The notes: generated by a model from the letters alone, not told the origin. Shown: positions 13,641 through 27,751, counted from the stretch's first letter. The stretch is DNA of 64,000 nt from Taenia hydatigena (GCA_036345935.2 JADWOT020001577.1:496001-560000), one strand, 5' to 3'. Numbers and translations: made by a program.

Positions 13641-15780
13641 GTTATATGCCCTCATCCCCTTCAGGCAAATATTTGTGGATAACCAGCACACAATCTCCAT
13701 TGCCCCCGAGTCCATTTCTCAATCAGGACGAATTTTCAGATCTCGTGGAATTGTCAAGAAGGATTAGTCACCCTGCAGTCAAATATCCTCTCAGTTGCAC
13801 GCGATTTCGAGGAATGGCGCAGTAGGCTCGCAGTGGAGATAAACCTCAAAAGAGGAGAGAGGCTACATAATTTAACGGCAAAGGGGGCACTTAGGAACTT
13901 CGGCCCCCGGACATGATTGCAGCCCCAAGTCTAAGCGGATTAAACTGGACAGGGTCAATGAGTCGAGGTCAGTCGTCGTCTCCTAGTGCTCCCACGATTG
14001 ACAATGGTACTGAAACAACAAATAGAGGCTTATTTATTGCTCATCAACCCTTTTTTGGGTAAAATCATCGCATTTTCTACTTTAAGTTTGTTTCGCTGTC
14101 AAATGCTTTCTACCTGCAAGCAAAACCATTAACCAAAGTGCTTTACTTAAAGTGTTGCATTGCAAAAGACAAAGGGTACGTTTTATGTCTCCTTTTCAAG
14201 TCAGTGTCATTTTAATGTTGCTCAGTCGGTAACTTCTGCTAGTGCTGACATTTTGCAACCTCACGAGGAGGCGTCAAACCCTCACATTCTGATAGCAGAA
14301 TTTCCTCTCCCCCTCAATGACCGGTTCTCGCCTTCGTGGATTCCTTTAGATTCAGCCATTAAAGGCAGATGCATTGCCTACATTCCATCAAGCCAATGAA
14401 GTCTCTGTAAATGTTCTTATGGGGAGAGTCAGTTAACCCTACCGTCAAAGACATGACTTCCTTACAGACATCCAGGAGGTCTAGGGTGGGCCAAACCTGT
14501 ACTTCCAGTCTAAGAAGTAAATGCTTTACACCACGAAGATTCCCACTTTTAAATGACGACACTTCTTGTATTTTTAACAATAAAGCAATTAATCAAACAG
14601 TTGGTATTTTATGCTACAATTTTCTACCGTGAGACGCTCGTGGTACGGATGGGCCGATTCCGGAAGTCCCACATCAGGAGGCTTTCCGCTACTGCACAGA
14701 GTCAATCCCACGCCTATAGTAGTATTTTTGAATTCCCAATATGGGTTGTAGGGAATTTGAGATTTACGATAGTCCCTACTTCAAACAGACCAGCACCTAG
14801 CATAGCAATAATGCATGAGGCACCGCCCTTACACCCCACTTTCCGATGCACGTGTATCTGCATTCTTTTCTGGTTTAATTGTGTCTAGCCTGCCAACTTT
14901 TTACGCCTTGTGGGAACCACCATAAAACGTAGTTATCACATTCCAAGTCCTACTTCGCCGCTCGTCAGTCAAAGTGGTTGTAGTTTTTTGATAATATGAT
15001 GGCCGACGTGGAAAACTGTTCAACAAGACCGCCGGTGATGGTGCTCAAAGGAGGAGAGGGATAACGTGCCCCCGAGGTCATGTCGGAAGCTCTCTTGTGC
15101 GTCGCCAATGCATTACTCCTTTCGTTTTCGGAAATGGCTCGAGGCGCTATTAAAGAACTCTACGTAAGCCGTCTATGAACAGCCTTCACTTCAAAAGCTT
15201 AAGCAATTAATTTCCAACATGCCGCGCTTCACTTCCAAAAGCTCTCCATTTCCTGTTGACAAGGGAGTGACAAATATAACCCCGCCTTGCTGCATTCTGT
15301 AAAAAACAAAATTTTAAACCTAAGCACATTTCATTTAGTGCATTTAAGGGCGGTATTGTTTACTCTAACACCCTTTTGTTTGTTAAAAAGTATTCTTTCG
15401 GAGTTTTTTTATTTTTTTTGCAAGGTAATTCAACATAAACATCAAACATTATTGAAATCATGCCATTTATTGGCTTTAATTCCACTTTTTCAAGATTGCA
15501 GCTCATTCTTTGACGAAGCTAGATATTGGTAACCCAACTTTCACCTCCCCCACTTCTGCCTTGCATTGTTCCGCGCCGCGTCACCACACTTCCGGTAGTT
15601 CAAACAACTTGTGTGCGATGGTTGGCGCGCGCCTGAATAATGGAAGCTCACCACCTCCACCACCACTACGATGACGACGAATGCTGCAACCGCGCCCCAT
15701 TTCCTTAGCGGTGGTGGTGGTGTGGTAGTGAGCCCCTCAGTATCTTCCCTTTTGAGTTGCTTCTCCTTGCACGCGTGTAC

Positions 15781-15808
15781 GTGCGTGCGTGCGTGCATGC
15801 ATGCATGC
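15781..15808. repeat. GTGC/ATGC tetranucleotide repeat
   Basis: GTGC units pass into ATGC units. The last 14 bases (15,795-15,808) are a perfect palindrome. Confidence 0.95.
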
Positions 15809-15936
15809 GGAAGCTTGCAAGCACAGAGATGGTCTTCAAATGACCGTCTCGCAGCTTGAAGCAGTAATGCTTGATCTAACAGTGAAGTGGAAAAGACTAG
15901 AGGCAAGCTACTGCACCATTGGTTGTTACACATTCA

Positions 15937-15950
15937 CACCCAATTGGGTG
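15937..15950. repeat. 14-bp CCAATTGG-centred palindrome
   Basis: CACCCAATTGGGTG is self-complementary, with two overlapping inverted CCAAT motifs. Confidence 0.9.
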
Positions 15951-18900
15951 CATCCAAGTTCAATCGATTTTTTAACCAACCACACGGAATCTTCGATTGA
16001 TTTGTCCAGATCCAGAGCGAGGGCTTAGTCATCCATCTGAGTAGGGGGAATTGGGGTAGGCAATCTCGGCAACACATTGGATTGCAAAAGCTCCTTCATA
16101 ATAGCGGCAAGGGAGTCTGAATTTGTGCTTTTTATTGATATTCACGTCTGATTTATATTAATACTTACAGTACAATCCTTATTGTAGAGCTCTTTAAGTG
16201 CCAGGGCTCCTTGATGATATTGAACCACATGATGCTGAACCCTCTATTTTGCACCACACAGTGCATTATTCGCTTCTGTTGATAAATGACAACCTCTTTT
16301 TGTTGTGGTTGCAAATCCTTTTTGTAGAGAAGTCAGCTGTCATATCCATGAAAAATAATCTAGTAAAGAGAACTCGACACTTTGTAACACTACCTCTTGA
16401 AGTTTCGCATTCCGCCCAATTGCTTGAAAAGAATTGCTTTTGGCACATAGCTATGTACGTTTAAATTCCTCCTCAGTAGATCATGCAATGATTTTGCAGT
16501 ACAACACGAATTTCGTGAAGACTTGATGTCCTCGTGTGATCAATTCCATCCCCATTTAAAACTTTACAAGATGGAATATATTAACGAAGATAAGAAGATA
16601 ATCAGTAAATCAACCGCAGACCTGACGAGCCATGCGCAACACGACTTCAAAAGATAGAACTGGAGCACGGGATAAATACCTCATTCTATATTTTTTACTT
16701 TGCGTAAATCTTTCCCTAGCTTAAGGAAGAACTACTTACTAGGTGATATCTGTCGTTATTAGGTTTATTCGATGAAAATTTAACCTTGTTTACAATATGA
16801 TTGTCAAAGGAACGACACCAGCCTACTTGGGTTCCGGACAGCGTCGCCGTTGTTCTGCGGCCCGGTTTTTCATTCAAAAGGCCAAGATTCATTTGTATGT
16901 GTGTGGTCGGTGGGCGAAAGGAGGCAAAGGTTACCAAAAGACCGACAACTCTCACGGATATGCGCCCCCTTCCCCAATGGAATAGCAAAAGATGATTGGC
17001 GCATAGATTTATCTTTTTGATAGAACAATATCATATTATTGTTGTTATTCTTTAGAAAACGATGCCATCCACTTTTTGATGCGTCTAAAACAAGGAATAA
17101 AAATCCCAAAAATTTCTTACTGAAATTTGACCTCTTAGAGAAGTAGGCGCAAAGTTGGAGGCCCTAGGACATTCTCTTTTGATTGGCTCTCAGTACCTTT
17201 TGGGTAGTATTTTTATAAATTTGTTACTCAAATCAGGGCTAATATTATTGGTTGAAGGCCGTTATAGGTGAAAATAGCAGTTTAAAAGGCAGGGCAGCTA
17301 ATCAAAGACGTATCGGCTGCGCGAAGGAATTGATGCTCTCCTTTGATTCAATTATTCCTGATCCCAAGGATGAGAAGGTTTATAAGTAGGGCGCAAATTG
17401 TGCCCTTCTAGTCCTAAACATTATATACTGCCCCACATTTTGCTATTAATGTCAGTGACAGTTTGCGGGAAGAGAAGGTGAATTAAGCTTCGTAACCTTT
17501 TACAGTGAATAAAAATAAGCAATGGAATGACAAACTATATTGAGTGGGAATGTGAAAGAGGAAGCTTGAGAACTGACTTGAGGTTCCATCCTCTACTAAG
17601 TACTTCCCAACCTAAGCGAGTTCAAATTACACATACCACTGGGTCACTTTGGTAGATTAGTATAGCACACTTAGTAGAGGAGGCAATTCAGTCGAATGGT
17701 ACACGGGCAAAGTGGCACTTCTTGCATATAGTGAAAAAAAGCGCTGCGAGAAGGGTGCCTCCTAACTTCATGTTAAATTGCGTCGATTAATCACCGTTTG
17801 GTCGGCACAATAGACGTTAATTAGGAGCCAACTATTTTCTTTTCGGACGCAGAGAAAACATAGTTTACTAAAGTTGTACCATATGTTTTATAAATACTTT
17901 TGCCACAGTCACATGGACGAAGCACTTGCGGCAAGCCAGTAGTCAAGGCCACTAAAGATATTATCACACGGTTCGAGTAAATTGCGCGGATTCACAAATT
18001 TCCCGAATCTCAAATAATTTTTCGCTTTTTTGTCCTCTAAACCTCTTCTATTAGTAAAAATCGGGACACGAAAACAACTGTTTATGTGGGACATGAAGAT
18101 CAATAATTGATCGATATTGATTGACCTTGAATGACTCACGCAGCCGTGTTGGCCTAAGATTAGAGCCAAACGCCTACTTTTTTTGAACCACTGAATGCGA
18201 CTATTTTTGTAGATTGAAGGGTTTAAAAAACGCCTAATTTCTAGCATTACTGCCAACATCTCGACAACTGTCATTGTCTAAATTGTAGATGTTGACATTT
18301 TTAACGACTCGGTGACAGATTTGCGCAATGTGTAAGGCTTTTTGAGTGTAGAGTATGCACTTCTCCATATGGCTGTAGGTTTTTTTTCACCCATTTTCTA
18401 TAAAATGCATGGATTAAATTTGGGGCGTTGTTATTGTGAATATTTAGCCGGGCTCAGTGAATTGTTACTTCCGTCTGGATGATAATTATCGTTTTGGAAG
18501 TAAGAATGTTGTTATGATGTGTTGATTTGATTTTCGGCATGCGGAGCTATTATTTGACGAAGTGAGACATACATCTCAATCGGTACACTTTTGTGCATAA
18601 CCAAGAAGGTATAAAGCTATAATTAGATATAAAATTATAAATTTAAGAATCGCGTCAAAACTTCTCTGAGAATAAAGGGTGAACTTACACCCAGGCGGAT
18701 GTCTATTGTCGACCTACAGAAGAGCTGAGACACTACCAGCGTGGTTCAAGGATCAGACCATCTGACGGATGTATGAAGGCCAAACACTCACGACTGACTC
18801 GCTCCAGATGTCAAGGTTGGAAGATTTTTGATCGCATCTCCACTGATCCATCTTAACTGATTTTACTGGATCTGAATTTTCGGCCAGTTAGACAACTGTA

Positions 18901-19000
18901 CCGAGGAGGAGTTGAGTTTGTTGGCCATTACACTGCCCATTACCGGCTGTAAGAGCACTGGCCTGAAGCAAAGTAATTGAATTGAAGACAGGAATTCAAA

Positions 19001-19510
19001 GTAGTTTTGTGGAGAAAGAGATCTCGGAATTCTACCCACTCAGGGGGAGGTATCGCGTGTTCACATGATTAACAGCTTTGTATAGATACCTGGACAGCTT
19101 CATACCGAGGCCATTTTGGATTGTTCATGGCTAGTGTTTCCCCTCTGTTAATAGCTTTCCTGTAGGGAACAGTTCTGAGGTAGGTGCCCAAGATTGACGT
19201 CATTTTTAACCCTCCTGTTAGGAATCGTCACATATTCTCCCACTAGCTGCACATAAACCTCTTGCCACCCTGTAATAGAAGTTAGAGTACTTTTCCTTTA
19301 GGACCGAATTAGCTTTAAGCTGCCACCTATGCTGTGCCTCAAGACTTCCATTAAGGCAGGAGAAGACACATTTCTCCGACAGAATATATTCTGCCTACGA
19401 ATTGAAGGGCTGAGGCGTGTTGGCATGACCTGAAGGCCAAGTCACTTCATGAAAGTAGAGTAACAGAGGCCTAGGTGGTTTGTTACCGATAACCGGGAGT
19501 CAAACAAATA
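19001..19510 (+). repeat. Dispersed repeat family A, copy 2
   Basis: It shares ordered blocks with the 22.6-kb copy: TTTTGTGGAGAAAGA near 19,008, GACAGCTTCATAC near 19,093, CGTCATTTTTAAC followed by CTCCTGTT near 19,200, ATTCTCCCA near 19,233, CTGCCACCTATG near 19,320, GCATGACCTGAAGGCC near 19,423, and GAGTCAAACAAA near 19,497. The order and spacing of the blocks support a genuine repeat. It is diverged and non-coding. Confidence 0.6.
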
Positions 19511-20298
19511 AAAAACGCAATGCCTAACATCTTATGACCAAGACAACTAGGATTCCTGAAAGATTTTTTGATGACAAACACATTAATTTAGCATATAATT
19601 GGGATTTCTACTGCGAATGCCCCTAAAAATGACCGGTATTAAAGTCATTTCCGTAAAATGAACAGATTAGTTCGTAACCATAGACGACAATTGCACTGAT
19701 CCATACGAGGTGTTAAGAAAAGAAAGGGATTCAAATACAAGTTTACTAAGCCAACATTGAGCTCGTAAACGGTCTCTGTTGGCTAAATTTTGACTGTTTT
19801 GTTGATTCGAAGGTCTTCAAGGTAGTGAAAGGACGATGTAACAATAAAGACGAGGGATCTGATATCAAGTATGGAGTGGCTGGTTTGATCCGAGCCACTG
19901 CAATTGGCGACCAGACCAAGAAGAACTAAAATGCCATTTTTGTCCCATGAGCCAAGTTTAAGCAGTATTTTACGATTTCGAAACAAAAATTTAAACATTC
20001 ATGCTTCAAAAAATCTTCACAGAACTAGTTGTTTTCATTATATATTCATAAACTTCGGTTTCGTCCATTCACCGCTAACAGTTGCAAACAGACTGGGGAG
20101 CACGTAACTGAGCCATTAGGCGTAGAGATGATTTTGCAATTAGGCTATATTAAGTAAATCAGCCAGTTTTATAGTTAGGAAACGTTAACAGTAATATTTA
20201 GGCTTAAACGAGACTATTTCCAAAAGGTACGATCAAAGAATGATTGAAGACTAAATTTCGTGGGCGTTAATGACACCTTCCTCAGCCCTACTGACGAA

Positions 20299-20463
20299 AT
20301 GAAGTTAAGTGTAGTGCCTCATGACCCTTTGGAAGACAAAAGATATGTGGTGAACAGGAGGGGTCAGGACTACCGTTATGGTCCAGAGGACAGCCCACTC
20401 GTCGAAGGCAACATGGCCAGCCAAGTGGGCCTTGCAACAAGGATGGTACACACCAAAAAGTAA
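20299..20463 (+). other. Weak short ORF candidate, 54 residues, followed by AATAAA
   Basis: The frame is open from 20,260 (GTG), with the first ATG at 20,299. The peptide is hydrophilic and protein-like in composition, with segments such as PEDSPLVEG. The TAA is followed 10 bp later by AATAAA (20,473-20,478) in an A-rich context, as at the end of a transcript or a retrocopy. No domain is recognised. It could be a terminal exon, a decayed retrocopy, or chance. Confidence 0.12.
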
Positions 20464-22631
20464 AAAAAATTCAATAAAGTTTCATTTCACCCTTGATACA
20501 AGTTTTTTGGTTCCGCTTCATGGCTTTTATTCATTCCTTTTTTTGGACCAATTAGAATGTACCTTCAACTTTTTGCTGACCTCAACCAAAATTTCAGTTG
20601 TGATTGCGTAAGCTATTAGATTCATATTTATTTTTTGGTAGTACCTTTATTTTCTTTAATTGTGCGACAAATTTACCCTCTTTACAATAAGCAAACTGCA
20701 TATTCCCCTTTATTGAATCCTTTTAAGTTAAAACAACCTACAATCTCACAAAGCTCTAAGCCCCACGGCGCCGCATCTTGCTTCATCTTACATGCACGAA
20801 TAAATTTTATCTCGAGTAGAAAGAATATCCATACTCCCATTCCCGGTTATTCCGCTCATTCTCTTTGTTTTAATGCACAAAAAGCACACCGAAGCCAACT
20901 AACAACAAAGCAACTTCCACTTTCCTCCTCTCCGCCCTCCGCGATGATGTGACTTTGGCCATGAGCATTTTGTAGCGAAAAATGGCCTAGTTGCGCTGCT
21001 CTGGGATAACTCATATCTGGAACAACGTGAATCCGCTATTACTACACACAAAGCAGTGGTCATAGGGATTAAAAAACCGCAACATTAAGTACACCCCCCT
21101 ATGTAGTTCATAAATGACAAATTATAAAAGTAGCAAAAAAGCTAAAATTCAACAAAAAAAAGTTAAAACCTATTATGATTAGTCATATTTGATTGTGAAG
21201 CATTTGAACACAAAAGTATTAAAAATGAGTGGCCAAGCCAAGTAATAAATAGAGCTAGATTAAAAGAAATTTATTAATTTAATAAAGCTACCTTTTTTGC
21301 CTAAAAATTGTCTTTGATCACGGATTTCCTCGTGCGGAAGTTTGAACAGCACTTTTGCCAGCGCCTGCAATGCATTGACCGAAATATCATCCTAGTGGCC
21401 AATTTATTGATTTTTTTTTCCCTCCTAGGCGTGAGGCTAATGGATGGCAGGTGACTCACCTCACGGCATATCGATTTTTTCCTAAGGTTGGCTTTAATTA
21501 GCTTGCACCGCGTAGACTTCCACATCTTAACAACTAAATAAAAGAAGCACAAAAGGCAACAAAAAAATCGCTCAAAATGTGTCATTTTGCAAACTAAGGA
21601 AGAGTAGATGTCTCCCAGCCTGGTAACTAAGGTGGTTACATACATAAAAGCAAAAAAAATTGGGACATAAATACGGGCAAATTCAATTGCCAATTTACTA
21701 ATAATTGAAGTTTACTTCTACAACAAGTAAATATTTCATTCAGGCATTGCGTGCAGAGCTGTAGACGATAACGTGTTACCTCACTCTCGTGCTCTCTTCC
21801 TGCCGTTAAAGTGGAGGAATTATTCATTCCTCGAAGGTGTGTATGTGTGTAAAAAGGCACCACATTGTAGCAGAGTTGTGTTTATGAAGTGACGGTGCTT
21901 CTGAAATATTCAAGTGAGGAGCCTTCTTCACGACTCATATAATGCCCATTCAGATGAGACAATGCAATGTGCGTGACTTAGACTGGTAAAATAAAAGTAA
22001 ACTTGCAGAAGAGGGTTATTTTCCTACCAAAATACTTTTAATTTTCTTTTTTATTAAAAACGTGTAGGATTGCAATAAGAGCTTTTACTGGCCATTAATT
22101 AACCTCTGTGATGTTTGACTAGTATTGTACCAAAAAACCGTTTCGCTTGGCTACTATTGAAGAAAAACCAATTCGGTTATGAAGAAGCTCTGAGGAGTGA
22201 CATTTTAAATACAGACGGATTTGGATACCAAAGTTACGAAAAGGAAGCATTCCAAACAATAGTATGACCTCGAAGCTTCTTTAAAGAATAATGTGAAGTT
22301 GACATTCTAAAGGGGTTGAAGCCACTACAATGGCTCTGAGGCTAAGCTCTTAGGTGGAGGTACAATGGTGGAGCCCTTTGGTAGCCCTTTGCCAAAACTG
22401 AGAGTTACCATACAACCAATGTATCGAATAAAGTCTCTCCTCTCTTGAGTGCCGGCGGCCATCACACCATAGTCATCGAATTGCATGCAACTGGACTTAA
22501 AGTTTCGGCCTTTATGGAAACCGTAGATTGAGGAAAGGAGGAATGCAATGGTCACCTTGTATGTCCATCGCTATTTGTAGCATAGTACCCTAAGAATAGA
22601 GCCATACAGTAAAGAACGGGGCATAAAATGA

Positions 22632-23155
22632 TTTTGTGGAGAAAGACTATCTCCATCCTCAGTGCTGCTTAGTCATAACCATCCAAATCCTATCTGGCTA
22701 GTAAAGAGGTGGAGGGAGCACCGCGTGTGCACCTCCTTGACAGCTTCATACAGGTACAGTGAACACCTCCGCAACGAACTCTTCCAGACGATTCAAGACT
22801 AAATGTCATTTCAATTGTTGACAATGTTTTTTGCAAAAGACAGGATTGGGGCAGTTGCCGAAGGTAAACGTCATTTTTAACTCTCCTGTTTGGATATGTT
22901 TAATATTCCCCCATCTGTTGCACATACACTTATTCCGCCTCGCTAAGGATTACCACCCAGTAGTAGAAATTAGGGCAGTTATCGCATGGAATGGGGTTGG
23001 CTTATCGCTGCCACTTCTATGAAGGCGAAAGGAGACATAAAACTCGGGCAGAATTGTACTGCCGCCCTACAAATGAACTGCAGAGGTACTGACGTGACCC
23101 GAAGGCCGGGAAGTCTATCGCATATGCATCAACACCGAGAGTCAAACAAACAAGC
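22632..23155 (+). repeat. Dispersed repeat family A, copy 3
   Basis: It is collinear with copy 2 over its length, from TTTTGTGGAGAAAGACTATC (22,633) through CGTCATTTTTAACTCTCCTG (about 22,869), CCACCCAGTAGTAGAAATTA (about 22,953) and GACGTGACCCGAAGGCC (about 23,091) to GAGTCAAACAAACAA (about 23,138). It adds the CAGTGCTGCT and CTGGCTAGT blocks shared with the reverse complement of copy 1. Confidence 0.6.
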
Positions 23156-23793
23156 AAAATATTACAAAATAAGCCGATGAATTAAAAAAGATTACCATTG
23201 CATACGATAGGTTTTAGAAGAAATAGATTATGTAAGTTGTAAAACTCACATATTTTGACGACCTGTTGTTGGAAATGGGGCTACATGTCTCTCTAGGTTA
23301 ACCTTGGAGGCGTTACTAGGTAAAAATACCATGAAAGTAGATTTAATCACTACCATGCGGAAGGCCTAAGGCACTCCAGTAAAGGTGTTAATAAAAACTC
23401 ACGAAAAGTGAAGAGGTCTTGGGTAAACATCCAATCAACGCATATTCCTTGTTTAAGGTTCGTCTTTAACACTCCGTAGGGTCACTTCTTCACCTTCTGC
23501 AAATAACGAGGCAGAAACAGATTCCAAACAATAATTTAGCATTGGAGGAATCGTATTCGCGATTTTGTCACGGAGGGTTCAAGAGTATGCTTGAGATGCC
23601 GGAGAATCGCGTCCTCGGCAAGACGAACTGTATCAAGGAAAGACGCATTCAGGGTGACAAAGCAAGCGATTTCTCCTGCATAAAAAAGCACTGGGAAACG
23701 CATACTAAGATTAGTCAAAGTAAGGATGTAAAAAATCTCTTTGTAAAGTTGTCAAGTTGCCAAATTGTGTTCGAGAGGTCTTCTTCACTTAAA

Positions 23794-23820
23794 TCGTATT
23801 GAAGCTATTGTGAATACGAA
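23794..23820. repeat. TCGTATT hairpin, copy 1
   Basis: Arms TCGTATT (23,794-23,800) and AATACGA (23,813-23,819). The 27-bp context matches 44,044-44,070 except for a few bases in a 5-base core. Confidence 0.7.
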
Positions 23821-23844
23821 GTTATCAGGCAACTTATCGTCTTT

Positions 23845-23975
23845 TCTAACCATCCTACCAGCTATCCGTCCACCCAGTATCTATCAAATCTTCCATCCAC
23901 TATGCATTTATTCTTTCATCCGGCCATTTAACCAGTATCCATCCACGTCGTACCCATCCCTTTCAATCCACCGTG
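23845..23975. repeat. Degenerate CATC-rich tract
   Basis: Many imperfect ATCC/CATC units on the plus strand, interspersed with other sequence. It resembles a decayed minisatellite. Confidence 0.6.
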
Positions 23976-25036
23976 GACCTTTTTAGAACCTCCTAGGGTA
24001 CAAAGGACTAGGTTAATGGATGCTGAAGACAAATGGACAAAGTATAGATGTATTTTACTACAACACTTTCTGCCCCTACAAAATCTCGTCTTTTTGAGAA
24101 CCGTAAAAGTGGAAGGATGAGTCAGACTTGGCTAAGGATTTGCCGACATTTTATGATGTATTAAAGTAGTCTGCCTCATGCAATAACTCCATCATATTTC
24201 GTTAAGTCCCTTAATTAAGACAGATGACATTGAAATGTCAAAGTTGGTACCCTACTAGTGTCCTTAGAATGAATGGCCATCACGTGGGGTGGAGGAGCAA
24301 TCAAGCACACCCACTGACATTTCCATTTGCATGTCGGCAACTGTCTCGCCAAATCACAAAGCCTCCCTTCTTTCCAGTTGAAAGAACAGCACATTTAAAC
24401 GAAACGCGGTGCCTTCTAGACGCAGACACTTCTTTCCTAAAATAAGGCTCTTGCCTCTTGTATTTGGGCTGTTGTCGGTGCTGTCGTTGCACGATGACTC
24501 GGTTGCATCAAGGTGCCACCTCACAAGGCTGAAACAACTGTTCTATCCTCCAACTGACTACGTCTCTGAAACTGGATAACCATACAATGTCTCGGACTTG
24601 GAAAATATTAACGCCCACAATTTTACTGCTCCAAGGTATTGATGGAGGGTGGGTGGTTAAAACCCGTGGACATAAGGTTGTCGGTGTGTGACGTTTTTTT
24701 ATGGGTAAAATTATCTGCATGGGCGTTGTTGTCAACTTCACGCATCAAACAGTGTCAAGGCGGCATCAATGAAGAAAGCACTTTTATGCTGGCCTTGCTG
24801 GAAAAGTTCAACCAAAGAAATTAAATGTCATTTTTACTGGACTTAGAACAACTAAAAAATCAAAGGATTCTTGACAATAATTTTGAGAACATTTTTATGA
24901 TGTAATGACTCTATTGGGTAGAATTGTGGCAGGTATGGCGAGAGGTACAGTGATTCATGGAAATGAAACTACAATCCTTAACCACGATGAGAAGGATTTT
25001 GTTGGAGAATTTATAAATAAAGTAAAATGAAATCAA

Positions 25037-25200
25037 TTGCCGTCCATCCTTCCCTCCATCCCACATTCGGCTCTTGTCCATCAATCCAACCATCCATCCT
25101 TTACCATCCCCCTGTGTCCATCCGCCCAGCCTTCCATTTATGCATCCATCCATTCCATATCCGATCATCCGTGCATTGATCTTTCCACCCATCACTTCCA
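25037..25200. repeat. Degenerate CATC-rich minisatellite
   Basis: Dense imperfect CCATCC units, richer than the tract at 23,845. Flanks of the two tracts do not match, so they probably arose separately. Confidence 0.75.
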
Positions 25201-26280
25201 ATCCTCGGCGGCCCTTCTTCAAAAGTACCAGTGATAAGAACCGATTGGTAGATTTGATGGTAGTGATAAACGGGCCGGATATTCGTCACTTCAAGCAGCG
25301 CGAAAGTACACAGGTAAAGTGAGCTTGGAACACGATAGATAAGTGACCATAAATTCAGTTAGGTCGTGACATTCAACCCTGGACTGAGTGGATGGTTCGT
25401 TCTAAATCATCGAGATCCAAAAGTGAATAAGGGTTGAATTACAATACCTTCTCACGTCTATCCGAGTCCAGAACAGCTCCATATATTGGACGGAAAAGTA
25501 CGAAAATAGAGATAGTGTGTTTAGGAAAGACTCTGTCTCCCTTCCACAGTCTCTCCAATCTAGTAACAGACGATCTTTGACCCAATCCTTCCAACCTAAG
25601 TCTTCTAGACCACCAGCTCACAAAGCATGTCTTAACAACCCCTGAAATAGGGTTCTAGGGCGAGGACTAATCTCTTTTCTTCTTTGAGATTGCCTATCAG
25701 AAAGGATGGGAGATCAAAATCGAGTTGTGAAATGGTAAAGATCCGTCCTACCAACCTGATTTTTGGAATTTGCACTCCATTCAAAATGGAACTCCATGAT
25801 TACGCCCGCCGACATAGGATGCTCTAGATAGGATCTGTGTCTGGTCTGCTGTTTATATTTGGTAACCAGTGCGCAGTCCATGGAAATAGTCGCAGTCTCA
25901 ATAGTTTGCAAAAAAATACTGCAACTCATTCTTTATTAAAATAGCTACAACCAACTTACAAGCATCTCCCTCTCTCTCTTGCCATTTTTGCGTTATGCTT
26001 TCCCAAAGGTAGTTAAAAAAAACCTACTGACAATTTTGTAGCCTTTTTCTGTGTTGTTCAAACGCCATAAAATTGATGCTGTTCACTCGTCTTTTTTTTG
26101 CAGTCACTTCAAAACTGATTTCCACACTACTTTGCGTGATGAATAACATCAGCTGGGTAGTTCTTGAAAATTTTGACTTTTAAACCCAACCAATTGGCTG
26201 ATTCATCTTGCCTGACGCGGTCCGACTTGGAGACTTTCACATTTCGGTCTGCACAAATGCTAAGCCTTGACGTGATGGAA

Positions 26281-26525
26281 GAGAGGGGCACATTCTGTGG
26301 ATGGGAGAATCTGTGACTACTGCCCATCAGAAGGGTTGAACACAAGGTCTGCCATGAACCTCCTGAAATATTTTGTTACGAAGCTGTTTGTAGTTCCTGT
26401 GAACTGGCGACACCTTCTCCACCCCTCGACTAGCTGAATGGATTCCAGAGACATATGGATGAGCAGCTTTGAAGTAAGGACAAAGAAGCCAGGGGAAATG
26501 GAAGCGGAACCCTACCCCGCGGCGT
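26281..26525 (-). repeat. Dispersed repeat family A, copy 4 (partial)
   Basis: The reverse complement shares ACAGCTTCGTA, then GTTCATGGC, then CACAGATTCTCCCA with copy 2 in the same order. It also shares the AGCTAGTCGA and AAGCTGCTC region with copy 1. Homology beyond 26,281 toward 26,120 is not convincing by eye. Confidence 0.5.
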
Positions 26526-27751
26526 TATGTAGAACCCATCCTTTGTTACACAGCCTTGCTTTTAGCCCAGTGTCATAACACTGCCAGTCAAGGGCAAGAA
26601 TAATGGGTTGTACAGAACTCATCCCATTGTTTAGTTCCCACTATGTCGTTTTGTCCGAGGTGGGAGCGTCGGAAGCGATGCTTAAAAGAGAAGAGAGTCC
26701 ATATTGTACATTGTGTGCTTTACTCACAGTTTAGGTGAAGAGGCTGCTTTGGTGCTCCGCCTCCTTACATCCGCCAGGCGAGCGGATCTTTGAACCATCT
26801 CTGTTGCCATCTAGACCCAATTTATGTCAAATATGCATATTCTGCCCTAGTATTATCCTTTTCCTCGTCTCCAGAAGAGCCTTAAAGCACTAAATTCGCT
26901 TTAAATTTGTCAACTATTCAAATAAAAAATTTTAGTTGAGTTACCTCATTATGTTTAAAATGAAAAAAATCAGGACCATAAAACAACCGGATAAATGTGA
27001 CATTGACTGCATTCAGTGTCCTGAGAAAAAAACCAAATCATAACGCTGACATTTTGCAAAAAAAGACTGTGAAAGTTTCCGGATAGTTTTCCGAGTGTTT
27101 TGAATAAAAAGCTTTAGATAAAAGTGAATCGAGAATTCTATCAGTATGGGAAAAAAGTAATTTGCACCGATAGTTGTTGTTTACTTTTCTCCAGCCCCTT
27201 GCTTTGTGGATGGGAAAACTGCGCTGAGGCTAATTAACGTATGCATTTATATTACATTTTTGTTGTGTCATACAAAGAACAAATGTATTCAGTACCCCTA
27301 GATTTAACTGAAGGCAAAAGAAAGCACAACATTGGGGTAGAATATGCAGACCAAACCGGAGAAGGGAATTGGGAGCTACTGCCGTGGGCCGGAGGCCAGG
27401 CCCTCCAAGCGGCACAAAAGTGGAGCTCTTATGGGTCTGATACCGAACCTAAGAGTTAAACAACAAATAAAGCACTACATACGAATGTTTAAAATCAATT
27501 TTACGATTTTACTTGACGCACATAGGCATGAGCGTGTTTTGCGACTCACTTGGAAAAGTTAATAGCCTAATGCATCGTGTTTACCCATGCCTGACCGCTT
27601 TTAATGGGTAAAGATCTCGTGACAGTCCATAATGTACTAATATTTACTACTCTACTGAATAATTGCTTCAACAATGCTCGTTGGGTTTTAAAAGTCCTCA
27701 CTAAGTGCGCATGACTTTGACTTGACTAATGGTGGGGTGGATTTTGGGAAA

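Noticed and set aside
15541..15933. 130-codon minus-strand frame over the GTGC repeat
   Set aside because: Much of its translation is microsatellite-encoded (Ala/Cys/His/Thr/Val repeats).
19883..19900. tRNA B-box-like string (GGTTTGATCCGAGCC)
   Set aside because: It deviates from the B-box consensus, and no acceptor stem or cloverleaf can be drawn around it.
22325..22555. 76-codon minus-strand frame beside repeat copy 3
   Set aside because: Some protein-like composition but no domain, no splice context, and it abuts a decayed repeat.
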